This document shows, piece by piece, positions 12,001 through 22,858 of a stretch of 64,000 nt of DNA (its first letter is position 1; each line of letters opens with the position of its first letter). The notes under the pieces were generated by a model. The model made no database searches and was not told the origin of the DNA. It saw only the letters and a list, made by a program, of their open reading frames with translations. The position numbers and the translations under genes were made by a program. Origin of the DNA: Moniliella sp. 'wahieum' (taxonomy: Eukaryota; Basidiomycota; Moniliellomycetes; Moniliellales; Moniliellaceae); contig RSEE01000073.1 in NCBI GenBank assembly GCA_003971905.1, positions 248,001 to 312,000 on the forward strand, read 5' to 3'.

Positions 12001-12273
12001 CTTGACCACCAAAAGATTGTGAGCAATAGTACTGATGGATTGGTTTGCCATCTCTCCCTCCTCGCGGGGGTGACCCTCTTGATCCGGCCCGAGCGTCGTC
12101 ATGGGGCGCCCATCCTCGTTTTACGTTGCCTTCATGAAGGCTTGCTATCCCGCCGGCTGCCTTCTGTGTGCATTTTCGGTGGAGCCAATAACAGAAACGA
12201 TCATCAAATGGAGGTGCACCCCGGGTAACCGGAAGTCTGCTTCTCTGATCTTAGATCTGACGCCGGATCATCC
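9040..12273. other. Long intergenic region upstream of ketopantoate reductase
   Basis: About 3.2 kb with no supported protein gene. The reading frames present are short and show no recognisable motifs. Seen: GTGAACGTTGAACGGTGAAC near 9158 and a related TTCAACGTTCAC near 9551 (inverse orientation); a TATAAATA-like box near 11019; short TATATATA tracts near 11757 and 11825. No terminal repeats were recognised. Confidence 0.4.
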
Positions 12274-12367
12274 GGCAATGTGCCCGAGCGGTTAAGGGGA
12301 TTGATTAGAACGCATTCTAACCATCAATTAGGCTCTGCCTGCACAGGTTCGAATCCTGTCATTGTCG
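12274..12367 (+). tRNA. tRNA-Ser (anticodon AGA), with a 12-nt intron
   Basis: The acceptor stem GGCAATG (12274-12280) pairs with CATTGTC (12360-12366) with one G-U, followed by discriminator G. The D arm is CCCGAGCGGTTAAGGGG. The anticodon stem ATTGA/TCAAT encloses TTAGAA, with anticodon AGA at 12307-12309. A 12-nt insert (12311-12322) contains TTCTAA, able to pair with the anticodon region as eukaryotic tRNA introns do. A long variable arm (GGC TCT GCC) and the T arm ACAGGTTCGAATCCTGT confirm a class II serine tRNA. A T-run follows at about 12370. Confidence 0.93.
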
Positions 12368-13328
12368 ATCTTTTTGGTCCGTTGTTGTGGGGGTCATTAC
12401 TGCCCACCGCTCGAGATGAGAGACAACTAAAGAAGAGATGGAAATAGACAATCATTTGAGGAGGCCACTCCCAGGGGCAACTGTTGTCACGTTCATCATG
12501 CGTGTCCACTTGTGCGGCTTCGAGATTTTTGCAGATCGTATAGTATGGCACGGAACTAACTACAGAAAAGGTCCTGCTAGTAGACGCCTAGTCATCATAC
12601 ATACACTGCCGGTTCATTTTCCTTTGGCGTCGTCTGAGGCTTTATATTCCCGCCCTTGTGTGCCGGCTTCTTCCTTATTCACAATCTGCTCTCTCCACAG
12701 GCTACCACGGCCCCCGCTCTTCAAGACATCCTTCACGGCACATCCGTTCACACGCTCGAGCTGGTGATGATCAACGCCCTCTAACACCTAGATCATATCG
12801 TTTCGCGACCACCACAGCTGGCTACACATATACAGAGCTTCCTGTGACCATGACGTCGAGGGAAAGTCATCCAATCATATATTCATCGTTAATGACTGCC
12901 ATAAAGGATGCACACAAAATCGTTTTTTCGGTTGTATGTGGGTTGGCTACCGTCGGAAGAACAGTCGAGAGGATTGAGGCGTAAATATGACGAGGAAGAG
13001 CCAGATAATAAAAGGCGCTGAGAGAGAGTATTATGCGTGAAAACAATGTTAAGCAAACTAACATTTCGCTCTCGCTCAGCTGGCTTCCAACTGGTGTTAT
13101 TGGCTCTGAACGGAGCTCGCGAAGATCAAATTAAGAGGCAGAGGGCAGGGGCGCCGGTACTAGTATAGTAGCCTATATAATAGCACAACGTCCGAGAGTA
13201 TATAACAAGGATTCTGTTGGCTAACTATGAGGAAGAGGAAGAAAAATGCGAGGTCCATTCAATTGTTTTCATCTCGGCTCAGAGCGTTGAGAGATATCGA
13301 AGATGTTCCGCTTAAAGGAAGGCAGCAT
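12368..13328. other. Intergenic region between tRNA-Ser and the peroxiredoxin gene
   Basis: No gene is supported. The stretch is AT-richer than the flanking genes, with no long open frame that resembles a protein. Confidence 0.4.
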
Positions 13329-13902
13329 CTAAAGATGCTTGAGGACAGTCTGGGCATCCGAGACCGCGAGGTCGTTGGCCGCCGACTCAATCTCAAAGTA
13401 GGTAATCTTGAGGTCATCAATAATGACGGCGTAGCGGCCGGTGCGCTCACCAAAGTGCTGCTTGCTCATGTCGAGCGTTGCGCCAAGAGCACGAGAGAAG
13501 GCGTTGTCCACGTCCGTAGCAAACTTGATCGAGTCGTCCAGAACACCCTGCACACGGCCCCAGCCAGACATGACAAAGGGGTCGTTGGATGCAATCACGT
13601 ACACCTCGGCGCCCTTGGCCTGGAACTCCTTGATGTGCTGTGGAGGTGGTATGTACGTGTCAGCGCATTGGGAATACGTGGCGGGGAATGAAATGACATA
13701 CCTCGATGTAGCCGGGGACGTGGGAACCGTGGCACACGGGAGTAAACGCCCCGGGGAGGGAGACGATGACGATCTTCTTTCCCTTGAACTTGTCGTGCAG
13801 GGAGAAGGAGATGGGGATGCCGCAGGCCGCGCTGGAGGCCAGCGTGGGGTTGTACGGGATCAGGGAGAAGGTCGTGTTGGGGATGACTTGGCCGACAGAC
13901 AT
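13329..13902 (-). CDS. Atypical 2-Cys/1-Cys peroxiredoxin (Prx5/AHP1/PMP20 family)
   Basis: A thiol peroxidase that reduces alkyl hydroperoxides and H2O2 using thioredoxin- or glutathione-type donors. Two exons (13902-13702 and 13637-13329) are separated by a 64-bp intron with GTATGT donor and CACAG acceptor. The spliced frame is intact at 169 residues, the normal family length. The start is MSVGQVIPNTTFSLIPYNP. The peroxidatic site is PGAFTPVCHGSHVPGY (P-x3-T-x2-C). Conserved downstream blocks are GAEVYVIASNDPFVMSGWGR and FATDVDNAFSRALG. A second Cys in SSAACGIP could serve as the resolving residue. Fungal members are cytosolic or peroxisomal; the C-terminus ends KHL, which is not a canonical SKL peroxisomal signal, so the compartment is not decided. 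Confidence 0.93.
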
Positions 13903-14687
13903 GGTTGGAAGTGTGAACGAAGTGCGCGATACGATGGGGCGAGAGCAAGGGAAGAGGAGAGGCGCGGTGAGTCCTGGTGGGGAAGATGTGTGTACAAGAA
14001 AGAGGCTGATGGAGGCGGCGAGGGCAAGAGGTATAAATACGTTTCGATGTTGGCGTGTTGTCCATTCGAAGAGTCTGCTCCAGATCAGATTGTGCAGGAG
14101 GATGTGCGTAGTGTGGCCAGTGCGTTTTCGGACAGGTATCTGTGATAGATCGATCCTCTTGCTGGCCCTACTATTACGCAGACGGCCGCCGGCCTCCAAC
14201 TCGGCCGTCGGTGTTCGGAGACCGGTGCCCAAGTCGCCGCACACAGCCCTTCTGCTGGGGCTCGGCGGGCAACGGTGACGGGATTTACCCCAGACGACGC
14301 TGATCAGCGTTTGCGCCCACTTGCGGCGGAAGTCGCGGTTGGATTCACCATGCAGGTTGCCGCTGCTGGAACTGTGCCGTGGCACTCGCAAACACCGACC
14401 GTTTGACCCGCCGGAGAGACCTGAAACGGCGCCAGCCGCCACTGTGGCGGCATTGTTTTCGGTGGCGGTCTGACTAGTGACTTCAAGTGAGCTTGTCATA
14501 CGCATACTAGGACGCCATGACGCGTGCCCCAGTTGATGCATGGTATACGCCATGGCACCGTGATTTGATGATTCAAATGACCCGTTTCTTCAGTCCAGGC
14601 CTCCGCCTAGGGCCTCGGGCCTAAACGTGCAATGTTGCCTCGTCCTTCTTCGACGTTCCTGTGTCTCCCGTTTCGATTAACCTATTG
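13903..14687. other. Intergenic region between peroxiredoxin and the LTR fossil
   Basis: No gene is supported. The part next to 13902 is the peroxiredoxin promoter. From about 14150 the sequence is unlike its neighbours, without recognised features. Confidence 0.35.
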
Positions 14688-15757
14688 TGTTATGGGGTGC
14701 TCCGGTCATCTCTCCGGACACCGAGCTCCGCATGCCGTAGAATCCTCATCGACGCACACGCCATCCCCACGACACTTGTGGTTAAGAGCCGGCGCGGACC
14801 ACTTGCCGCGGATGTTTTCCGCGGAGTGCCAGGAGAGGACCGGACTTGAAGCTTGACGGTACGAAGTTTCGTATCCGCAGCATCCGGTCTTGATAGAACT
14901 CCACATCGACTGCGTATTGAGCTAAGTGGCTCGTGATTTGGCCAATGTCCCTTCAGCTCCTCCTCAGGCCTAGGAGTTCCGCTGTTTCCCCTCTCCTGTT
15001 TTCCTCCTTGCCCCGCAGCTTAGCCCCTGATGGCGACTGGCTGCTGGATGTTCCTCTGTAGGCATTGCTGGTTGCCACACCACCACCATAACCAGTGCGA
15101 TTGCATCACCCTCGAGGACCATCAGGACTCCAGGTCTCATCACTGCGGCCCACCGGATCGCAGTCTGGACAGAACAGGCCGCCCTTTGCCTTTTACTACT
15201 GTAGATTCCCCTTCCATCTGTTGATGCCTGTTCTGATGTTACGATATATAAGCAGCCCGGTCTGAGGCTTGCTGGCGGTGATCCTCACCGCCCAACCCCC
15301 CCGCTTCAACCCCGTCTATACCCCCGACTTCCCTCTTCACTCTTAACCCTTATACGCTTACGAATTTAGTACGACTTCCGTCGAGCACTCTGCAAGTCGC
15401 GGTTACTATTAGTAGCACTTGCTCTTCTTTAGCACTCTCTGTCTGTTCCCGCCAACTATAGCGTACCAAGTGTGGTAGCGCTGCGAGGAACGGAGTAACT
15501 CCGGAGACCCTAGACCCCGTTTTCAATTGGTCTACGACTTACGAACACGGCTCCTACCTCGGAGGGTCTGAGCTGCGGCCTTTATTGCACGCAGGCAGCC
15601 GCCCAAACTAGAGGGTCTCTCTCCCTTGCCTCTACACCCGCTCGGTTCAACCAGGATCTGAAGCAGGACCTAACGTACGTAACTCTAATGCCATGTCCAA
15701 GGGCTTTTACCCCTAACTTCCGGGGTCGAGCTCCGTCTCGGGGCTCGTCCCGTGACA
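14688..15757 (+). mobile_element. LTR retrotransposon fossil, solo-LTR-like copy A
   Basis: It starts TGTTATGGGG and ends near GTGACA, matching TG...CA LTR ends. Inside is a TATATAAGCAG box near 15245, followed by a C-rich leader, as expected for an LTR promoter. The same sequence, order and orientation recur at 47753-48584. Copy A carries an extra block of about 225 bp (about 14932-15155) that in the second locus lies separately at about 47047-47270. No gag or pol is adjacent, so it looks like a solo or non-autonomous LTR. The superfamily (Copia or Gypsy) cannot be told. The copies differ at scattered positions, so the insertion is old rather than recent. Confidence 0.6.
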
Positions 15758-15993
15758 TATTGGGGAAACTTCCTCTGACTTCTCCTGTGGCGCTTGCGAT
15801 TCACTTGAATCTTTACATTTCACTCATCTCGTCGGCCTCTTCTTTTAGATCACCGATCTCTCGATCTTTCTGACTATACAGTTTCTGTGGAGGAAATGGA
15901 GACCACAGGCGTTCAAGATTCTCGATAATGGGCAAAGAGAGAGACAGCGTGGGCCATCTCATGGGAAGGACGCAGCCTGCCCCAAAGAAAGGC

Positions 15994-17497
15994 TTACTTG
16001 CTTTGTGCCATCACCTCCTTGAGCATCTGGGCGCCCACCATGTTGGCCTCTTCGAACCTTGGTTCAAAGAAAGCGCGTGTCTCCTCAAAGCGGGCGCGAT
16101 AGGTGTCCCAGGCCCGCAGGCGCACTGCCTCAGCCCACCCGCGCGCAGCAATGGTAAACTCCACATCGTCCGAACGATATTCTGCACGTTGCACGGCCGC
16201 CTTGCATGCGGCCCGCAGACGTTCGGGGGAACGGAACAAGTACTCGCATACTCCGATCCAGATGCGGAACACGGGGGTCGCAGCGACTTCGAGGTGGGCG
16301 TACGGGTCGATCCCGAGGGTGGACCAACAGTCGACGATGGCCAGGAGCGCAAGGTGGGAATTGGGAGGCGGAAGAGAGTCGGCCTCCTTGCTACCGGCAA
16401 CGTTGCGGGCGGCAAGGTGGAAGCGGTCCAGCAGTTTATCCGACATGAGAATTGGTTTTCTCCCAGGTGCCCCGCCTTCCTCCTCGGGGGCCCAGGCAAA
16501 GACGCGCTGCCGCGCGTCAAACACTTCCTTGACCAGCGCCGCCTCGTTTTCCTGAATCATCAATTTGAACAGCCGTGTGGTCGAGCGAGCGTACTGCTCC
16601 ACTTGCACACGAGCCGATGGATTGAGCAGCGCCAAACCAGCGTACACGTGCCACTTGGCCGAGTAGATGCGGAGCATAATGTTGATTTTGACCGTCTCAA
16701 TGCCCCCTGGGTAGCGCGTGGTTTCCCATGGATAATCATTGCTCCTGAACCACGCCGTTCCCATCGAGAGGAAGGCAGCGTGCGTGACGGCCTGCGTGTT
16801 GGCGGTGACCACGTCATGTTCCTGGTAGGTGAGGTAGACGTAGCGCGACTGGAAGCAGTAGAACACCCGCTCTACCTGAGCCAGTGCCGTCTCAGGCGCA
16901 CGATGCTGGATGAGAACCAGTGGTTGACCCATCGTGTCCACCCGTGGACCATGGAGCGAGTGCACACTTACGATCAAAACATCCGATGGCAGGTACAGTT
17001 CGAACGCCTCTTGTTCCGGGGCTTTGACCGACGTTTGCGCTGAGACAATCGCGCCTGGCTTGGTTGCTATCCACAAACCGTGTTAGCCATCAAATAACAA
17101 TACAATGCGCCCGCCTAAACTGTTAGTGCACTCGATGCAAGAACAGTGGCGAGGGGAAGGGACGCACCTGGTCCATAGGCCTTGACCGCGTCCGCCAGAT
17201 ACGCTGCCTCGACAGAGAAGATGAGCAGATCGGCACGGCGGGCCACAAGCATGCCGTTCTCGTGAACGGTGATGGCTGGGTGCGAGGCATACTCCTCCTT
17301 CAACGTAGCAAACTTGGTCGGCACATCACAGACGTGGATCTGCTTCCACCCGCCCGCCTCGAGCTTGGTGGCGTACAAGCGGCCCATGTCGCCCATGCCA
17401 ATGATGCCAATCACCAGAGACGCCTTCTCGTCGGGGGTGGCATCGGAAATGGTGCGCTCGGGCTGCTGCGACGGCAAGGGGGTGCTGGTGGCAGCAT
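15994..17497 (-). CDS. TYR1: Prephenate dehydrogenase [NADP+], tyrosine biosynthesis
   Basis: It converts prephenate to 4-hydroxyphenylpyruvate in the tyrosine branch of the aromatic pathway. Exon 1 holds the Rossmann motif LVIGIIGMGDMGRLYA and HVCDVPTKF. Exon 2 (17066-15994) continues ATKPGAIVSAQTSVKAPE, with the SVHSLHGP block (active-site HSxHGP), LVLIQHRAP and YVYLTYQEHDVVTANTQAVTHAAF, all characteristic of fungal Tyr1. The 101-bp intron (17067-17167) is GTGCGT...TAG. No in-frame ATG leads into the N-terminus: the frame is open back to a GTG at 17597, while the ATG at 17497 joins it only if one base is added to the C5 run near 17480. This would give 467 residues, normal for fungi. The start is therefore the weak point; the identity is firm. 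Confidence 0.9.
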
Positions 17498-17937
17498 GGT
17501 GTGCGGACCGGAAGGGTAGGGCGGCCACTGCGCGGGGTGGTGGTGGTGGTGGTGGGCGCGCGGGGCGAATGGGGCCTCTCGTGTGCGTTGAATACACCCG
17601 CTCTTCTGGCTTGTGACTAGTGAGTGACTTGCTCTCGCCTGCGCCCGATATTCTTTCTCCGCCTTACGTTCATTATTTCACACCTGGCTATATACCGTGC
17701 CCCACCTCTGCGGTCGGATCGATCATCGAGCTCAAAAGAATGGTTGCGTACCGAACGCCAGCCGACGGCGGCCCCACAAGAGGGGCGCTACGCAGCCAGA
17801 CGGTTGCAGGATGCAGATAGATGCAACACCAAGGGCAACGGGGGAAAGAAGAAGCTGGAAGGAAGGATGAGCAAGGGCGAGTCCTGCGTGCTGCGTCTCT
17901 CAACTGGCCTGGCCTCGGCCGGTCAGGCCAGTCAAGT
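17498..17937. other. Region between TYR1 and the Zds gene
   Basis: No separate gene is seen. It contains the TYR1 promoter and the 3' flank of the Zds gene, including a GGTGGTGGTGGTGGTGG run near 17536 that would encode Pro in the TYR1 frame if translation began further upstream. Confidence 0.35.
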
Positions 17938-20176
17938 TCAAGTGACGTGGGCAGCAGGGGCCGATGGTTGGGTGCCTGGGATGCCCCACCGCGTTTTGGC
18001 AGAGGCAGGGTACGTTTCGCCCTGCATGTCGTTGCGGGCGGGTTGGATGCGGCGCTCGCCCCACAGGGGCGCAGCGGCGTGTTCGGGGGCGATTTGCTGG
18101 ACAAGGTGGTGGGCGGCTCCCGCCCCAGCTGCCGGCTCGGCTGCCTGCCCACCGTAGCCAATGGCCCCCTGACTCGGCGCGGCCGGCAGCACGGGCTTGT
18201 TGATAATGCCAAGATACCAGTACATAAGCTCCGTAATGAGCACTTGCTCGCACAGCGAGCGCTTGGGCGATGCTAGCTTGAAGTGTGACAGCCGATAGAT
18301 GGCCCGCTCGATGGGGATAGGAAAGCGAGAGTAATAGTCGACCCCTGCACCTCTGGGGGCCAGATGCGGCATCGGCCGTCCCCCTGGCCCCGTGGTGCCG
18401 GGTCGTCGAGCAGCTGGGTTCCACTGCACCGGTTTGGGCTCTTCCTGATGCTTTTTTTTGCCAAACAAACCGAGAAAACGAGGGGAATCCTCCTTCTCCT
18501 TTTCCTTTTCTTTTCCCTTTTCCTTCCTCTCCTCCCTTTCGCGAGCTTTCTCTCGCTCCTTCTCCTTCTCCCTTTCTTTCTCCTTTTCCTTCTCCTTCTT
18601 ACGCTCAGCCTTGGCTTGCTTCTCGGCCTTCTTGTCCTTGTCGTCCTCCTCCTTGCGACCAAACCAGGCGGCAAACCCTGTGCGCGCCTTACGTTTGCTC
18701 GATGTGGATGCGTTCGATGGGGAAGGCGATGCAACCCGACGCAGGGCCGGGCCCTGGGTCCGAGAGGTAATAACGGGCATGGACTGGGACCGCTCGTGGT
18801 TAGGACGCGAGGGAGGATGTAGCGTCGGGGTCGAGCCTAAAGATGGGGCATTTGAAGGGCCTTGCGCACCCGGGAGAGGAGAAGGAGAGGCGGACTCCGT
18901 CAATGAACCAGAATGATTCATTGGGGCCGCAGGAGGAGGGCCCAATGATCCAAGGGGGAAAGAAGCCGATGGGCCGGCCGGGGTGGCGACAGGGAGGGGC
19001 TTGTACATTCCTGGTGGTGGGGGTGGAGGTTGGGGTCCTTGTGGTCCTGACCGGGCTGGCCGTGGACGGGGGGTCTCGTTTCCCGTCGGAGAAGGTGTAG
19101 AAGTGGGCCAGGGAGCAGGGAGGATTTCGTCTGGCTCCTCCGTCAAAGAAGGCAATCCTAGCGGGAACGTTGGAAGCATACCAACGGACGCATGAGGACC
19201 TGTGGGGGCCACGCTGGCATCGACAAACTCATCTGAACCGGTGGAAGCGGGGCGCGAACGGGCCCCAGTACCCCCCACCTGGATGCTCTCCTCGTGCTCC
19301 TCGACAGATGTGGAGGCCGTGCTAACTTTTGCCTCGTCTGAAGCGGACTCGGGGGTACCCACACGGTCATGGCCGTCGGAGCTGGAGGGATGATGGTGGC
19401 GGATGCGGGTATGGGAGGAACGGCCGAGGCGGGGCGAAAGGCGAGTTTCCTCTGCCGGCACCTCTGGCAACGTGGAAAGCGGGGGTCTTATTTCCTCATC
19501 AACCGGAGGGATGTCGTCCACGCGGTCAAACGCCGAAGATTGGGAGGAGAGAGAGATGGTGCGGTGCAAAACTTGCCGGAGGGCATGCGGGTCCTGTGTT
19601 CTGGTTGCCAAATCGGTATATTGTTCCAGCTTGGCCAGGTCGGATGCGGAGAGCGGAGGCGGTTCCCTGTTCTTGGGCGATGGTACTGGCGGCGGCGGTT
19701 CGTCATTGGTACTGCTGGTGGGTGCATCGGGGTCAAACTGACTGCGCAGGTGGGAGGCGCGCCGGGTGAGGGAGGTGGAGCGGGTGATCAAGTCGGCACG
19801 CAGATGCTGGTCACGGGAGACGGACTTTTTGCGGATCAAGCTCGACAGGGCGGGGTCCAGCTCGCCACTGGGGCCCACTGCCGCGGCGGCGCGGCGCGAG
19901 GGCTTGCGACTGACGCCGGTCAACACGTCTGCCGCGGAGCTGGGGTCGGACTGGTCCGAGGGCGCATCCTCGGCCAGGTCCTTCTCACGCTGCTGCGCGC
20001 TCGGCCTGGGAGGCGACAAAGAGCTTGAACTCGGCAGGCGAGATTTCTGGGTGGACCGAGGCGGGGACCCAGACGTTGTCCCCAGAGCCGTTGGGGGCGG
20101 CGGTGCGAGCGCGGCGGGCGGCGGTGGCGCGGTCATCGCTGCCGTGAGCGTGGGGGGGGCGTCGGCGGGCACTCAT
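17938..20176 (-). CDS. Zds family protein (Zds_C domain), PP2A-Cdc55 regulator
   Basis: Zds proteins bind the Cdc55 B-subunit of PP2A and govern mitotic entry/exit and polarity in yeasts. The N-terminus has the family block NVWVPASVHPEISPAEFKLFV just before a frame change near 20000. A long Ser/Pro-rich disordered middle follows, then a Lys/Glu-rich segment at about 18430-18640 with strong helical coiled-coil character. Near the C-terminus is the Zds_C motif: YSRFPIPIERAIYRLSHFKLA, then PKRSLCEQVLITELMYWYLG. About 746 residues if bridged; the break sits in a GCGCGC stretch where the first frame runs straight into a stop. The ATG at 20176 was chosen because it is in frame with the N-terminal block. 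The final 60 residues after the motif look unstructured. Confidence 0.85.
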
Positions 20177-21320
20177 GCCCCTGCTGCTGCCTGGCGCCGC
20201 GGGGGATGGCGGGCGGGCGTCGGGGGGGGGGGATGGGGATGGGGAGGGGGCTGGGGAGGGCTGGGGAGGGCGCCGGCGGGGGCCGAGGCTGGGGCGAGGG
20301 CATGGAGGGCGTCGCCCTGTGGCGGCGGGGATCGACGTGGCAAGCAGCGGCTGGGCTGCAGGGGGGCATCCAGCATCCTGGCCTGCGCCAGCCAGTGAAA
20401 CGTTCAGCCGTGCTGAACGTTCTCCTGAGTGCAACATTGAACGTTGAAGGTAACACTCCTGCAGTACTCGTCGATCATCCACCATCCACCCTCCATCCAC
20501 CCTCGCTCTCCTGGCCGTGCCAACTGTTGCGCTATCTTGCCATCTTGCATGTCGCCCATCTCCCACTGCTCTTGGCGATGCCGCAGGCCAGAAAGAAGGG
20601 CGTTGCCTTCACAGAAACTGCTGCCGACTCCTAGTGCCTTTCCCTTGCCCTCCACGCGTCCGCCGCATTGTGGATCCACGCAGCGCCCGGATCCATAGGT
20701 ACAACAGCGCCTTTGCCATGTGGGTCCACCCTACCCCTGAGGCCTTAAGGCCCTCCTTGAACCGAGCCCGAGAGAGCGTCTGCCTCGTCTTGGCTTGAGC
20801 CGTGGGCATCATGCGCATCATGGGTCAACCGGTCATTGGACCACGGCTCCGGCCTCATACTCCCTTTGCTTGGCGCCTGTTGGTCCACCGTCCAACGCTT
20901 CAACCTCAGACTGACCAGCAGGGAGCTTGGCCCCAGAAAGCACGCATCAAATAAACTACAGGTAAATGTATGAATGTCCCAATGTGCCATCCAGGCCTAC
21001 TCTTTAGTTACATTGCCATGCCCCCCAACATCAACCAGCACAAGCTGAAGTTGGTCTCGGGGGGGCTGGTAATGTTGCCACGGGGCGTTGTTGGGGGGAG
21101 GGGGGCGCATACGCGTTTTGCCGATTACCGCAACCGCGTACCAGGTGACGGTGAGTTGAAGTCATAGTCACCGGCCGGCCGGCGGACTGGCCTGATACCG
21201 GCTCGCCGCGGATTAAATCAATTTAGGTTGGGTCTTCTGACGTGGGGTGAAGTTGAAGTCAACCTTGAAGAAAAGAGAGTTGTTCCCACAAAAGTGCGGA
21301 TAAAATGAGTGGACATTCGG
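20177..21320. other. Divergent intergenic region, Zds / AONS-like genes
   Basis: No gene is supported. A GC-rich Pro-type repeat tract (about 20220-20310) adjoins the Zds start. Next is a compact cluster of GTTCAGC/GAACGTT motifs near 20400-20446, then CATCCACC repeats near 20475-20505. A CCGGCCGGCCGGCGG run lies near 21172. Confidence 0.4.
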
Positions 21321-22651
21321 ATGTCGCCTGGTCGTTGTGCGCTCATGCCTCCACCACAACGTCCGCTGTACCATCGGATTGAGGATCAACTCACTCGGAG
21401 GGAGCGGCGAGGCATTCTCCGCCGCCTCACTCTCTTTGATCCCACCACTCCCTCACCGCCCCATGCTGACCCAGCACAGGGCTGGGTCGACTTTTCGTCC
21501 AACGATTATCTCTCTTTCGCCCGGTCTGGCGAGCTCAAGCGCACCTACCTTGCCAATTTAGAAAGGTGGAGTCGTCAACACCCTCAACACCCGCTCACCA
21601 GCTCCACCGGTAGTAGACTGCTCGACGGCAACCTTGAGCTGGCAGAGGAGGTTTGTGTTACACCCTCCCCCCCCTTCCTTATCTCTACCGAGGTGCTGAC
21701 TCTCTGTGCGAGTCCAGGTGGAGCGTCGCTGTGCAGCGCATTTTCAGTCTGAAGATGCGCTTCTGTTTAACACGGGTTTGCCGCCAACGCTTCGTTGCTC
21801 GGTTTCCTCCCGCAGGAAGGCGATGGTGTTGTACGACGCGCTGATCCACGCGAGTATGCACGATGGGTTCCGACGTTCCCGGGCCAAAGCCTATGCGTTT
21901 GCGCACAACGATCCTGCTTCCCTTCGCCAGCTCGTGGACCGCGAACTTCCTGCTCTCCATGGCACCCTCTTTCTCGCCGTAGAGGGGGTTTACAGTATGG
22001 ATGGCGACCTTTGCCCCCTACCCCAGCTGCTCCAATGCCTCGAGCACGTGCCCCCTGAACAAGTGTTTGTCATGGTGGACGAAGCCCATTCGGCCGGTGT
22101 GTAGGGGGGGGCGGGGCGTTTGCTCTGCGTGGGGAATCCAGGTTCCGCTTCGGCTCGTTACGTTTGGCAAAGCACTGGGGTCCAGTGGTGCGGTTCTGCT
22201 GTGCGATGAGGTGGTGAAGCGCTTTCTGATCAACTATGCCCGACCCTTGATTTATTCCACTGCCCTCCCGCCGAGTGTGCTCATCTCGATGCTCACTTCA
22301 CTTGACGCACTGGGTTCGCCCCTGCATACCCAAGCCCAGCGCCGCGTCCTCACCCTCTCTCAAGAACTCAGGCGCTCGCTCCACCTTCCACCGTCTCTTG
22401 CTTTGCAGCCCGGTCCCACAGCCCACTGGAGCTTAGGCTACGGCTCTCCCATCGTGCCCTACCTCACAGCCGAGGCCAAGGCGCTCGCTGCCTTCCTCCA
22501 GGACCATGGACTGGTCGTCCGGGGCATCACCTATCCCACCGTGCCCAAGGGAGAGAATCGGGTCAGAATTTGCCTGCATGCCCAGACTAGCACCGAGAAT
22601 ATGCAGCGGCTGGTCCACTTGCTTCTCGCCTGGCCTGGGGCCAAGCTGTAG
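21321..22651 (+). CDS. AONS/KBL-type PLP aminotransferase, likely 8-amino-7-oxononanoate synthase
   Basis: Fold-type I PLP enzyme of the alpha-oxoamine synthase family. AONS condenses pimeloyl thioester and alanine in biotin synthesis. Family blocks are WVDFSSNDYLSFARS, LTSSTGSRLLDGN, ALIHASMHDGFRRSRAKA, FLAVEGVYSMDGDLCPL and FVMVDEAHSAGV. RLVTFGKALGSSGAVLLC follows, with the PLP lysine in the FGKALG motif. A 67-bp intron (21651-21717, GTTTGT...CAG) is spliced between LELAEE and VERRC. About 420 residues when bridged. Breaks: near 21780 and 21833 (between them the correct frame reads LLGFLPQEGDGVV), and at a G8 run near 22105. Related enzymes with the same fold (KBL, ALA synthase, serine palmitoyltransferase subunit) fit less well; the small N-terminus and lack of a targeting peptide argue against ALA synthase. 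Confidence 0.8.
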
Positions 22652-22810
22652 TAATGGTCCATCGGATTGGTTATACGAGGTTGAACGAACTTTGCTATGC
22701 TGATGATTACATCGGCGGAGCTCTACAAGCGCACGGCAGTGGATGAGTCCTCGGATGCTTTTGCGGTCAGGTCTCAGTAAGGTCTCGAGCGGGCGCGGAA
22801 GGGGAGGGAA

Positions 22811-22832
22811 GGGGGGGGGGGGGGGGGGGGGG
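22811..22832 (+). repeat. Poly-G run, 22 nt
   Basis: An uninterrupted run of G just beyond the 3' end of the DPP IV-type gene (C-run on its strand). Its true length is doubtful, given the homopolymer problems seen elsewhere. Confidence 0.9.
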
Positions 22833-22858
22833 TGATGGGATGTAGAAGCGCGCGGCTT